Positions 1 through 6,444 of a stretch of DNA of 6,909 nucleotides are shown piece after piece. Numbering within the stretch: the first letter of the stretch is position 1; every line of letters begins with the position of its first letter. The DNA comes from an uncultured Porphyromonadaceae bacterium (GTDB lineage Bacteria > Bacteroidota > Bacteroidia > Bacteroidales > Muribaculaceae): assembly GCA_905193995.1 (NCBI GenBank), contig CAJJQT010000109.1, positions 1 through 6,909 of the forward strand, given 5' to 3'. The notes beneath the pieces are model-generated. The model ran no database searches and was not told where the DNA came from. It saw nothing but the letters and a program-made list of their open reading frames with translations. The translations under genes and the position numbers were made by a program.

Positions 1-1708
1 TCATCTCGTTGGGAAGGATCTCGTAGCGGCGGACGTCAAACCACCACTGGCCTTCTCCCCACAGCTCTGCCCAGCGCTCATATTTGATCACGTCGTGGGC
101 GAGAAGATCGTCGGGATAGTTGGCGGCCGCGGGTGTCGCCGCCGTCAGCGAGGTGTAGTCATAGCTCGACGGTGTGTTAGGATTCTGGCCGTAGGCGCGA
201 CGGTGAACCTTGTTCACATATTCGAGCGCGGTGCCGGGATTGGTGGCCGCGATCGCCTCTGCATAGAGAAGATAGATGTCGGCCAGACGGATCACCGGTA
301 TGTTCGAGGGGTTCGACTGGTTGGTGTCGGCCTCGCTGCCCTCGAGATTCATGAATTTCTTGATCATGAAATAATAGTGCGACGTAAGGCCGAGGTCGTT
401 GGCCTCTGTCGAGGGCGCGATCCATGTGGTGCGGCCGCGGGGATCCTTGTAGGGATCGAAGAAGGCCTGCTGCGCGCCGATGAAGAGGCGCGGGTCGGCG
501 GTCTTGTTGTCACGGACGGCCTGACTCGCCGCTGTATAGGCGGGATCCATGATGATGCCGAAGTTCTCCTGGGTCTTCACGCGGGCGTTGGGATCGTAGT
601 TCGGGTTTTTCACACGGTGGGGAGGAAGGCCCAACGGGAAACCGAAACGCTTCACGTTGCCATCATGCACATAGTTGTTGCCCCACTGGTCGGAGTTGGT
701 GAACATCGATACGGTCTCGATGCCGTTGGCGAGGTTGTTGAAGTCGGTCTCTGTCAGACGGGTGTCGAGGCTGACGAACCAAGGTCCCATCACGAGCTGC
801 ATGCCCGATCCGGAGGTGAAACCGCCCCAAGGTCCTTTCTGCTTGTCATTTGTCGAGAAGTCGATCTCGAAGAGGGTCTCTTTGTTGAACTCGTGCGCCT
901 CGTCAGCATAGAAGGCAGCCTTGTAAGTGTCATAGTCGAGAAGCTGCGCGCCAGAGTTGTTGATGATGTCCTCGAGCACGGGGATAGCCTCCTGCGGACG
1001 GCGCGCCTGCATCAGCACTTTGGCGAGAAGTCCCTTGGCCGCCCACTCGGTGACACGCACCTTGTCGCTGTTGTGGCCTTTAAGACATGTGATGGCCTCG
1101 TTGAGAGTGTCGATGGTGAACTGCCATGTCTCGGCGGCGCTGTTGCGCTGGGGCATCATCTCGCTCATCGAGGTCGGCACGCCGTCGATGATCGGGAAGC
1201 CCTTGGCATCGGCTTTGGACTCCAGCTCGAAGTAGATCTGCGAGTGCCAGTAAGCCAGCGCGCGGAAGAAGAGGGCCTGGCCTTTCATGTAGCTGAGCTG
1301 CGACAGCTCACTTTCAGCGGCATTGGGCTCATATTTCTCGCATGCGTCGATCGCTGTATTGGCGAACTGGATCCACTGCATGATGTTGCCGTAGATCTTC
1401 GTGTTGTAGTAGTTGTCGGTCGACACGTTGTTGATCAGGAAGTCGGAACGGTCGTCATAGTTGCCGAAGCAGTCCAGGTTGTGGTCCATCAGATACATGA
1501 ACTTGGGAAACCACATGTAGCCGTAGAGTCCGAGCTGGTGACTGCCGGCGTAGGCCGAGTTCAGCAGCAGGTCGACGTGCGTCATGTTGGTCGGGAAGTT
1601 GTCGGGCGATACGGACGACTCATCGGTCACCTCCAGATAGTCCGAGCAACTTACCAGCGCGGGGGTCAGTGCGGCCGCGGCCAGTATATAACCAAATATC
1701 TTTTTCAT
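1..1708 (-). CDS. SusD/RagB-family surface glycan-binding lipoprotein (C-terminus cut by window edge)
   Basis: This protein captures glycan at the cell surface and forms a lid on its SusC partner. The ATG at 1708 opens MKKIFGYILA and a hydrophobic signal segment ending in a lipobox, LVSC, with the lipidated cysteine at residue 21. The frame is open to the window edge, giving 569 residues with no stop. SusD-family signatures appear in order: a helical segment with MKGQALFFRALAYW (141-154), the TPR-like helix VTEWAAKGLLAKVLM (219-233), ADPRLF (404-409), PVIRLADIYLLYAEA (471-485), and ERWAELWGEGQWWFDVRRY (544-562). The last motif normally lies close to the C-terminus, so I infer that only a few tens of residues are missing. 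It starts 45 bp after the susC stop, and the leader is A-rich without a Shine-Dalgarno site, as is usual in Bacteroidetes. Family assignment is very secure. The ligand is unknown, so no specific sus symbol is given. Confidence 0.97.
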   Translation of the reverse strand, partial: MKKIFGYILAAAALTPALVSCSDYLEVTDESSVSPDNFPTNMTHVDLLLNSAYAGSHQLGLYGYMWFPKFMYLMDHNLDCFGNYDDRSDFLINNVSTDNYYNTKIYGNIMQWIQFANTAIDACEKYEPNAAESELSQLSYMKGQALFFRALAYWHSQIYFELESKADAKGFPIIDGVPTSMSEMMPQRNSAAETWQFTIDTLNEAITCLKGHNSDKVRVTEWAAKGLLAKVLMQARRPQEAIPVLEDIINNSGAQLLDYDTYKAAFYADEAHEFNKETLFEIDFSTNDKQKGPWGGFTSGSGMQLVMGPWFVSLDTRLTETDFNNLANGIETVSMFTNSDQWGNNYVHDGNVKRFGFPLGLPPHRVKNPNYDPNARVKTQENFGIIMDPAYTAASQAVRDNKTADPRLFIGAQQAFFDPYKDPRGRTTWIAPSTEANDLGLTSHYYFMIKKFMNLEGSEADTNQSNPSNIPVIRLADIYLLYAEAIAATNPGTALEYVNKVHRRAYGQNPNTPSSYDYTSLTAATPAAANYPDDLLAHDVIKYERWAELWGEGQWWFDVRRYEILPNEM

Positions 1709-1753
1709 TTTGATTCGAGTCTTTGTTGTTTGTTCTTTCTTTTCACGCCTGAA

Positions 1754-4700
1754 TTATTTGAACTCGAGGTCAAGACCGAACGAGAAGAGGCGCGAGGGGA
1801 TGTAACGGTTGAATGTGTCCACACCGCGGGCGGTCATCGATGTGCCTGATCCGGCGGAAGTCGATGTGCCGGCGATCTCTGGATCGATGCCCGAATATTT
1901 CGTGATAGTGAAGAGGTTGGACGCCGAGAAGTAGACGCGCACACGCTCCATGCTTGCCTTGCGGGTGATATTCTGAGGCAGGGTGTAGCCGAAGACGAGG
2001 CTCTTCAGTTTGAAGTAGTCGCCCTTTTCTGTCCAGAATGAGGAGACGGTCGAAAAGTTTTCCGATGCGTCGCCCATCCAGGCACCGTCCTCGAAAAATC
2101 CGCAGCGGGGCTGGTCGGTCAGACCGTTCTCGCCGAAGAAGGAGTTCTTGTAGATGTCCATGGTGGTGTTGCCGTCGTCGCCGAAGCGCTGGGTGTACAT
2201 CTTCACCTGGTTGTAGATGTCGAAACCGGCGGCACCCTGGAACTGGAGCGCGAGGTCGAAGCCTCTCCAGGTGGCGTTGATGTTGAGACCGTAGGTCATC
2301 TTGGGCCAGGGATTGCCGATGAAGTCCTGACAGTCGGCGTTGACATATCCCTGGTGTTCGCCTGTCTCGCGGTTGACATCGCTGAAGATGAGGTCGCCCA
2401 CTCCGGTCTTCTCTTTCCAGTACCAGGGCTGCCCTGCGGCCTGGGCGCGTGCGTTATATTCGTCCACCTGCTCCTGGCTCTGGAAGATACCTATGCATTT
2501 GTAGCCCCAGAGTTCGGCGATCGAGTGTCCCTCCTGCGTGCGGTTGATGCCGTCGGCCGAGGTGATCGGCGCGTTGTTCTCGCCGAGTGACTGGATCTCG
2601 TTGTGGTTCCACGATGCGTTGAAGCCTACACCATAGGTGAAGTCCGATACGGTCTGACGCCAGTTGATCGCGATCTCGTGACCGGTGTTGAGCACCTTTC
2701 CGATGTTGATCGGCATGTAGGTCACCGCATCCTCGGGATAGAAGTTGATACCCGATCCGAGAGGCACTACCTGGTTGTAGAGCATGTCGCGGGTCTGACG
2801 GTTGTAGTAGTCGTAAGAGAAGGTCAGCTGGTTGTTGAAGAAGCCGAGGTCGATACCGAAGTCGCCCTGATGCACTTCCTCCCACTTGATGTCGGGATTG
2901 GGCACCTTGAATACGCCCCAGCCCGAAACCTCGTTGTTGCCGCCGAAGTTGTAGAGGATCTGGTCGCCGATGAACGAGCGGGCATAGAGGAACTGCGCGA
3001 TACCGTCGTTACCGAGGATACCGTAGCTGCCGCGCACTTTCAGGTCGGTGAGCCAGGGTAGGTTCTCTTTGATGAATTTCTCTTCCGAAGCGCGCCACAT
3101 CACGTTGACGGAGGGGAAGTTACCCCAGCGGTTCTTCTCGCCGAAGCGGTCGGAACCGTCGCGGCGGAAGTTGGCGGTCAGGAAGTAGCGGCCGTCGTAG
3201 TTGAAGTTGACGCGTCCGAAGAATGAGAGTGAACGGCCTATGCCGGGGAAGTCCTTGGCCTCTTTTGCGGTGTTGCTCGAAAGGTTGATCGACCATGCCA
3301 TGTCGGTCGGGAAGTCGATGGCGCGGATATAGTTGCCGTAGGCGTCATATTTGTTGCCTTCGACACCGGCCATGACGCGCAGGTTCCACACATCTTTCCA
3401 TGTCTTTTCGAATGTCAGGGTGGCGTTGCCGGTCAGCTCGGTCGATGTGCCGGCCATCGATTCCATCCATGCCGGTTCGGAAACCGAACGGAAGTTGAAT
3501 GCCTCGGAGAATACGCGGCTGTCGTATGCGCCTCCCTTGTATGCGCCGTTGAGTCGGAGCACGAGCACGTCGGGTATGAAGCTTACGTTGACATAACCGA
3601 GGAAGTTGGCGCCGTAGTCTTTGCCGCGTTTGTGATAGGTGAGCTCGTTACCGTAGAGGTTCGGGCCGTTGATGTAGCTCGGGGCGAGAGAGTAGTTGCC
3701 GTCTTCGTCGAGGGGAGCCCAGGTCGGGACAGTACGGAACGGGATGGCGTTCGTATAGATCGTGCCGACGCGTGTCGGGTTGGTCTTCTGCACGCTGCCG
3801 TAGGATGATGTTCCCACCGAGAGATAGCGGTTGATATTGTAGTCTACGTTGACACGCAGCGACCAGCGGTCGGCGCTTGAGTCAAGGTAGGTTCCTTTCT
3901 CTTTGTAGTAGCCGCCCGACACGTAGTATTTGATCTTGTCGCTGCCGCCGGAGAGCGCGAGCATGTACTCCTGCTCCTGGCCGGTGTCGTACATTGTGTC
4001 CATCCAGTCGTTGTCGGGAAGTTCGCTTGCCGATGTCACGCCCTCGTAGGCGAGAATGTCTACGCCGGTGTAGGCCTTGGCCTGTATGAACTGGTCACGG
4101 TTCATCAGCTTGATGTCGGTGTCGACCTTGCGGAAACCGTAACGTGCGGTGAGCGTGAGCGACGGATTGCCGGCCTTGCCTCGCTTGGTGGTCACGAGGA
4201 TGACGCCTCCGGCTGCCTCGGCTCCGTAGATGGCGCATGAACCTGCGTCTTTGAGAACCTCGATGCTCTCGACGTCACGCATGTTGAAGTTGAAGCCCGT
4301 GCCCTGTTTCACTCCGTCGACTATGTAGAGCGGAGGCATACCGTTGATCGAACCCGCGCCGCGGATCAGAATGTCGGGAGCTTCGCCGGGTGAGCCTGTC
4401 GATTTGGTCACTGACACACCGGCCGACATGCCGGAAAGTGCGTCTGCAACGGAGTTGACCGAGAAGTCACGGATCTGATCGCCTTTCACGGACGAAATGG
4501 AGCCTGTGACCTCGCTACGTTTCTGGACGCCGTAACCGACAACCACCACGTCGTCGAGCGATGTCGCGTCGGGCGAGAGCGTAAAGTTATAGACGTCTTT
4601 GTTGGCGGTGATCTTCTCGGATGCCGGACGGTAGCCGAGATATGTCACCTGAAGGGTCTTGCCCACCGGTACGGTCAGCTCGAAGCGGCCGTCAAGGTCG

Positions 4701-4858
4701 GTGGCAATACCGATTGTGGAGCCCGACACCTGTACGGTCGCGCCGATCAGCGGCTCGCCTTCATTGTCGAGGACCAGTCCCGATACCTTCTTGTCGGCCG
4801 ACATGGCGCCGATCAGCATCGCCGAGAGAAGGAACAGTTTGAAAATCCAGTGTTTCAT
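1754..4858 (-). CDS. SusC/RagA-family TonB-linked outer membrane transporter
   Basis: This is an outer-membrane beta-barrel that imports glycan fragments captured by its SusD partner, powered by TonB-ExbBD. The 1034 residues are complete and within the usual SusC size. A signal peptide covers about residues 1-20 (AMS|A cleavage is plausible). A carboxypeptidase-regulatory-like beta-sandwich follows at about 24-95 (VSGLVLDNEGEPLIGATV). The conserved DDVVVVGYGVQKR stretch at 102-114 precedes the plug. Plug landmarks are LIRGAGS (164-170), LYIVDGV (177-183) and VLKDAGSCAIYG (201-212) followed by GGVILVTTKRG (217-227). The rest is barrel, ending in FSFGLDLEFK. There is no STN domain before the regulatory domain, which argues against anti-sigma signalling. 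The plug motif carries AGSC where many relatives have a form like ASAA. Its susD partner lies immediately downstream. The substrate cannot be predicted from sequence alone. Confidence 0.98.
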   Translation of the reverse strand: MKHWIFKLFLLSAMLIGAMSADKKVSGLVLDNEGEPLIGATVQVSGSTIGIATDLDGRFELTVPVGKTLQVTYLGYRPASEKITANKDVYNFTLSPDATSLDDVVVVGYGVQKRSEVTGSISSVKGDQIRDFSVNSVADALSGMSAGVSVTKSTGSPGEAPDILIRGAGSINGMPPLYIVDGVKQGTGFNFNMRDVESIEVLKDAGSCAIYGAEAAGGVILVTTKRGKAGNPSLTLTARYGFRKVDTDIKLMNRDQFIQAKAYTGVDILAYEGVTSASELPDNDWMDTMYDTGQEQEYMLALSGGSDKIKYYVSGGYYKEKGTYLDSSADRWSLRVNVDYNINRYLSVGTSSYGSVQKTNPTRVGTIYTNAIPFRTVPTWAPLDEDGNYSLAPSYINGPNLYGNELTYHKRGKDYGANFLGYVNVSFIPDVLVLRLNGAYKGGAYDSRVFSEAFNFRSVSEPAWMESMAGTSTELTGNATLTFEKTWKDVWNLRVMAGVEGNKYDAYGNYIRAIDFPTDMAWSINLSSNTAKEAKDFPGIGRSLSFFGRVNFNYDGRYFLTANFRRDGSDRFGEKNRWGNFPSVNVMWRASEEKFIKENLPWLTDLKVRGSYGILGNDGIAQFLYARSFIGDQILYNFGGNNEVSGWGVFKVPNPDIKWEEVHQGDFGIDLGFFNNQLTFSYDYYNRQTRDMLYNQVVPLGSGINFYPEDAVTYMPINIGKVLNTGHEIAINWRQTVSDFTYGVGFNASWNHNEIQSLGENNAPITSADGINRTQEGHSIAELWGYKCIGIFQSQEQVDEYNARAQAAGQPWYWKEKTGVGDLIFSDVNRETGEHQGYVNADCQDFIGNPWPKMTYGLNINATWRGFDLALQFQGAAGFDIYNQVKMYTQRFGDDGNTTMDIYKNSFFGENGLTDQPRCGFFEDGAWMGDASENFSTVSSFWTEKGDYFKLKSLVFGYTLPQNITRKASMERVRVYFSASNLFTITKYSGIDPEIAGTSTSAGSGTSMTARGVDTFNRYIPSRLFSFGLDLEFK

Positions 4859-5016
4859 GTCGAATCAATCAGTTAGGTGCAGAATAAGGATTGTTTTGTT
4901 TTTGGTTTGTCCGAGAAGCGAGGTGATGCGATGGAGAGTGTGTCCGGAAAGTTCGACAGCGTATCCCCGGCTCTTTGCGGGGATGCGCTGTCGGTCTCAG
5001 TTTTGATTGTCTTACA
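4859..5016. other. intergenic region between secreted-protein gene and susC
   Basis: Apart from the hairpin at 4954-4993, this 158-bp stretch holds the susC leader. Read on the minus strand, that leader ends in an A/C-rich segment (ACCAAAAACAAAACAA) and then a short stretch before ATG. I find no TAnnTTTG element with a matching -33 box here, so susC may depend on read-through from upstream or on a promoter I cannot recognise. Confidence 0.5.
4954..4993 (-). terminator. strong intergenic hairpin: candidate terminator or processing/attenuation element
   Basis: Arms cgacagcgtatccccg (4954-4969) and cggggatgcgctgtcg (4978-4993) form a 16-bp stem around an 8-nt loop. The single imperfection, t4962 against g4985, is a G-U wobble in plus-strand RNA and an A-C mismatch in minus-strand RNA. 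It begins 24 nt after the stop of the secreted-protein gene and ends 95 nt before the susC start. Neither side has a good U-tract: the minus RNA continues AACUUUCC, and the plus side has a weak ttttgattgt. It could be a partial terminator setting different levels of the upstream gene and susCD, or a 3'-end stabiliser at a processing site. Confidence 0.6.
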
Positions 5017-5910
5017 TTACTTTACTACTTTCACTGTCTTTACAGTGCCGTCGGCCTTGACGTCCTGACGGATGTAGAGACCCTGTGCGGGCTCTGTGAT
5101 CTGACGGCCCTGGAGATCGAAGTAGACGCTGCTGACAGTCTGTGCGTCAACTGCTACTGTCTCTACCGGAGTGGCGATTCCGAATGCCTCGGCAGTGGGA
5201 GCCGCGTAGCCGCCCCATGCATCACACATGCTGTGATATGCAGCAGGATCAAGTCCTTCGAACGGACACTGGTCGGCCGGAGTCACATCACCGTAAAAGA
5301 ATTCTTTAGAAGTCTTTGTGCCTGTGTAGGGAGCGCATGCGAAGGGGAACGAATCAGTCTGGGGAGCTGCGACGCCGTCCCACCATTCGGCACCCGGGTT
5401 GTCGACGCTCCAGCCGAAACCGAAGATGTTGGAGTTCCAGCTTACTACCGCGCCGGGCTGAAGAGCCTCGTAGTCGGTAAAATCAGAGTTGGGGCCCATG
5501 CCTGCGTCGGCGTAACGGCTCACGTGCTGCTGATAGAAGTTGACTGTCATGCCGTAGATGTTGTCCTTGATGTGCATCAGACGGCCGTCGATGTTCATCT
5601 TGCCTTCCGTACCCTCGGGTGCGCTGGTCATGAAGAGGTCATATGCCACGCCGCGGCCGAGAACCGCCGGATTGCGCGAAGGATTCTTGAGCGCGTCGGC
5701 AAGAGGAGTGCCTGTAACGTCGATCGCGAAGACGATGGTCTCGTCGATCTCCCAGTCGTTGGCCTCTGCGAAGGCGCCTTTCTCAAGATCGTACTTCACG
5801 ATGTAATTGCCATTTTCATCTTTGGGATTGCCGTAGGTGAAATCCTGTGCCTGTGCGTTCAATGCGGTTGCTGCGAGGGCTGCAAGCGCGAGATAGTTGA
5901 GTTTTCTCAT
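5017..5910 (-). CDS. secreted protein of unknown function with T9SS-like C-terminal tail
   Basis: I do not recognise the body of this 297-residue protein. The N-terminus MRKLNYLALAALAATALNAQA is a clear signal peptide, with likely cleavage before Q22-D. The mature part is acidic and rich in aromatic residues, including WEID, SWNSNIFGFGWSVDN, AEWWDG and DAWGGY, and it has three cysteines (FACAPY, DQCPFEG, SMCDAW). The last ~36 residues (262-297), with VYFDLQGRQI, GLYIR and a Lys/Val-rich end KTVKVVK, resemble the type A sorting tail of the Bacteroidetes type IX secretion system. This suggests export to the surface or medium. The gene is the first of the minus-strand set and precedes susC by 158 bp containing a hairpin. 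A role as accessory glycan-binding or surface protein is inference from location and aromatic content only. The opposite strand carries a slightly longer open frame, but signal peptide and tail support this strand. Confidence 0.88.
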   Translation of the reverse strand: MRKLNYLALAALAATALNAQAQDFTYGNPKDENGNYIVKYDLEKGAFAEANDWEIDETIVFAIDVTGTPLADALKNPSRNPAVLGRGVAYDLFMTSAPEGTEGKMNIDGRLMHIKDNIYGMTVNFYQQHVSRYADAGMGPNSDFTDYEALQPGAVVSWNSNIFGFGWSVDNPGAEWWDGVAAPQTDSFPFACAPYTGTKTSKEFFYGDVTPADQCPFEGLDPAAYHSMCDAWGGYAAPTAEAFGIATPVETVAVDAQTVSSVYFDLQGRQITEPAQGLYIRQDVKADGTVKTVKVVK

Positions 5911-5983
5911 GTTTGTTAATTTTTAGTTATTATTAATTGGAAAATTTGTTATTGTCTGTATTGCGCTTCTTGTGTCGGTTTCT

Positions 5984-6013
5984 GTTCCGTTTAATAATAA
6001 TTGGCTCCGGAAC
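5984..6013 (-). repeat. inverted repeat in leader of the secreted-protein gene
   Basis: gttccg (5984-5989) and cggaac (6008-6013) form a 6-bp stem with an 18-nt AT-rich loop in the predicted leader. The loop contains ttaataataa (5991-6000), the exact reverse complement of ttattattaa (5927-5936), which lies about 17-26 nt before the start codon. This could allow a loop to pair with the translation-initiation region. Confidence 0.35.
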
Positions 6014-6029
6014 GCGTTGAGTTTTTGTG

Positions 6030-6085
6030 AATCATATCATCGGGACAAACCGTATGTTCAACCGGTACTTACCGCAGTTATGATT
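6030..6085 (-). promoter_or_regulatory. possible structured 5' leader element (branched stem)
   Basis: In the RNA expected from the 6093-6100 promoter, the first ~57 nt can fold into a closed element. The outer 7-bp stem is aatcata (6030-6036) with tatgatt (6079-6085). Inside is a hairpin of accggt (6061-6066) with accg(ca)gt (6071-6078), which has a 4-nt loop and a 2-nt bulge, and a weak 3-bp hairpin cgg/ccg (6041-6043 with 6050-6052). The element would start almost at the predicted transcript end. It matches no riboswitch class I know. Short AT-rich stems can arise by chance. Confidence 0.3.
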
Positions 6086-6092
6086 TCGGTGG

Positions 6093-6100
6093 CAAAATTA
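6093..6100 (-). promoter_or_regulatory. Bacteroidetes -7 promoter element for the minus-strand gene set
   Basis: The minus-strand reading TAATTTTG matches the Bacteroidetes -7 consensus TAnnTTTG exactly. It lies where base composition changes from AT-rich intergenic DNA to more mixed sequence, consistent with a transcript start near 6086-6088. That would give the secreted-protein gene an unusually long leader of about 175 nt. No good TTTG -33 box is found about 19-21 bp upstream; that spot is occupied by a GC-rich imperfect palindrome (6116-6125). Activator-dependent transcription is therefore possible. Confidence 0.45.
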
Positions 6101-6155
6101 GTCACACTTTCCCCCGTGCGGGCACAGTTAAATGAGAATATAGTATCATCAAATA

Positions 6156-6164
6156 CCCCCCCCC
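6156..6164. repeat. C9/G9 homopolymer tract in the divergent promoter region
   Basis: Nine consecutive C on the plus strand (G on the minus) interrupt very AT-rich DNA, 56 bp upstream of the predicted minus-strand -7 element. Tracts of this length can change length by slipped-strand replication, but whether this one varies cannot be seen from one sequence. Confidence 0.9.
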
Positions 6165-6397
6165 ATTTTAAATAGTTGATAATCAGCCTTGTATTAATAA
6201 AATATTTTCATATTATATAATCGTTGTAATTCGCACCGTTTAACACGTAGATAACCCCTCGAGTTATGATTACATACTATATTTTTACATATTTTTATTT
6301 TTTGTAAATACTTACTAAGATGTGATTTAACCAAAATATAACCGTTATTTTACCTATATTTGGATTACACATCGCCCGTATTGAGTTGCAAAACGAT

Positions 6398-6405
6398 TAT
6401 TTTTG
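6398..6405 (+). promoter_or_regulatory. Bacteroidetes -7 promoter element for the divergent CBM-like gene
   Basis: TATTTTTG matches TAnnTTTG exactly and is 39 bp before the ATG at 6445. This predicts a short leader of roughly 30 nt. The -33 position lacks a clear TTTG; a TTG at 6381-6383 is nearest but spaced too closely. A weak -33 would suit a promoter driven by a PUL activator. Confidence 0.5.
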
Positions 6406-6444
6406 CATTATCATACCTCAGAAACTTTTAGTGAATTACAAAAA

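Larger units (their letters stand above)
5911..6444. other. divergent AT-rich regulatory region, no gene
   Basis: These 534 bp separate two divergent exported-protein genes and contain no convincing coding sequence. The left part (5911-6090) is probably transcribed leader of the minus-strand gene and holds inverted repeats. The right part (about 6125-6440) is strongly AT-rich. It contains a run of nine C, a repeated agttatgatt 10-mer (6076-6085 and 6262-6271), a small TTTACA/TGTAAA inverted repeat (6284-6289 and 6303-6308), and the plus-strand promoter. No regulator site can be named. Confidence 0.7.

Noticed and set aside
1709..1753. Possible regulatory element in the susC-susD gap
   Set aside because: The only structure is a 4-bp ttca/tgaa stem just after the susC stop. 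There is no promoter element or terminator, so it is treated as an ordinary operon spacer.
95..1849. 584-residue open frame on the plus strand
   Set aside because: It is antisense to the SusD-like gene and crosses into the susC end. It has no signal peptide or family motifs and has a skewed Val/Gly/Arg/His-rich composition typical of antisense frames in GC-rich genes. The minus strand has clear SusD motifs throughout.
2603..3061. 152-residue plus-strand frame, along with several other short frames within the susC region
   Set aside because: All lie within the continuous, well-supported SusC coding sequence and show only antisense or out-of-frame composition.
4975..5919. 314-residue plus-strand frame, longer than the 297-residue gene opposite
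   Set aside because: The minus-strand frame has a signal peptide and a T9SS-like tail and starts next to a plausible A/T-rich initiation region. The plus frame has neither and begins inside the hairpin.
6116..6125. GC-rich imperfect palindrome gtgcgggcac at the expected -33 position of the minus promoter
   Set aside because: Arms of only four bases are too short to support an operator call, so it is noted only as context for the missing -33 box.
5972..6175. 67-residue plus-strand frame in the intergenic region
   Set aside because: It has no initiation context and no recognisable domain, spans the predicted minus-strand promoter and leader, and ends just past the C9 run. It is most likely chance.
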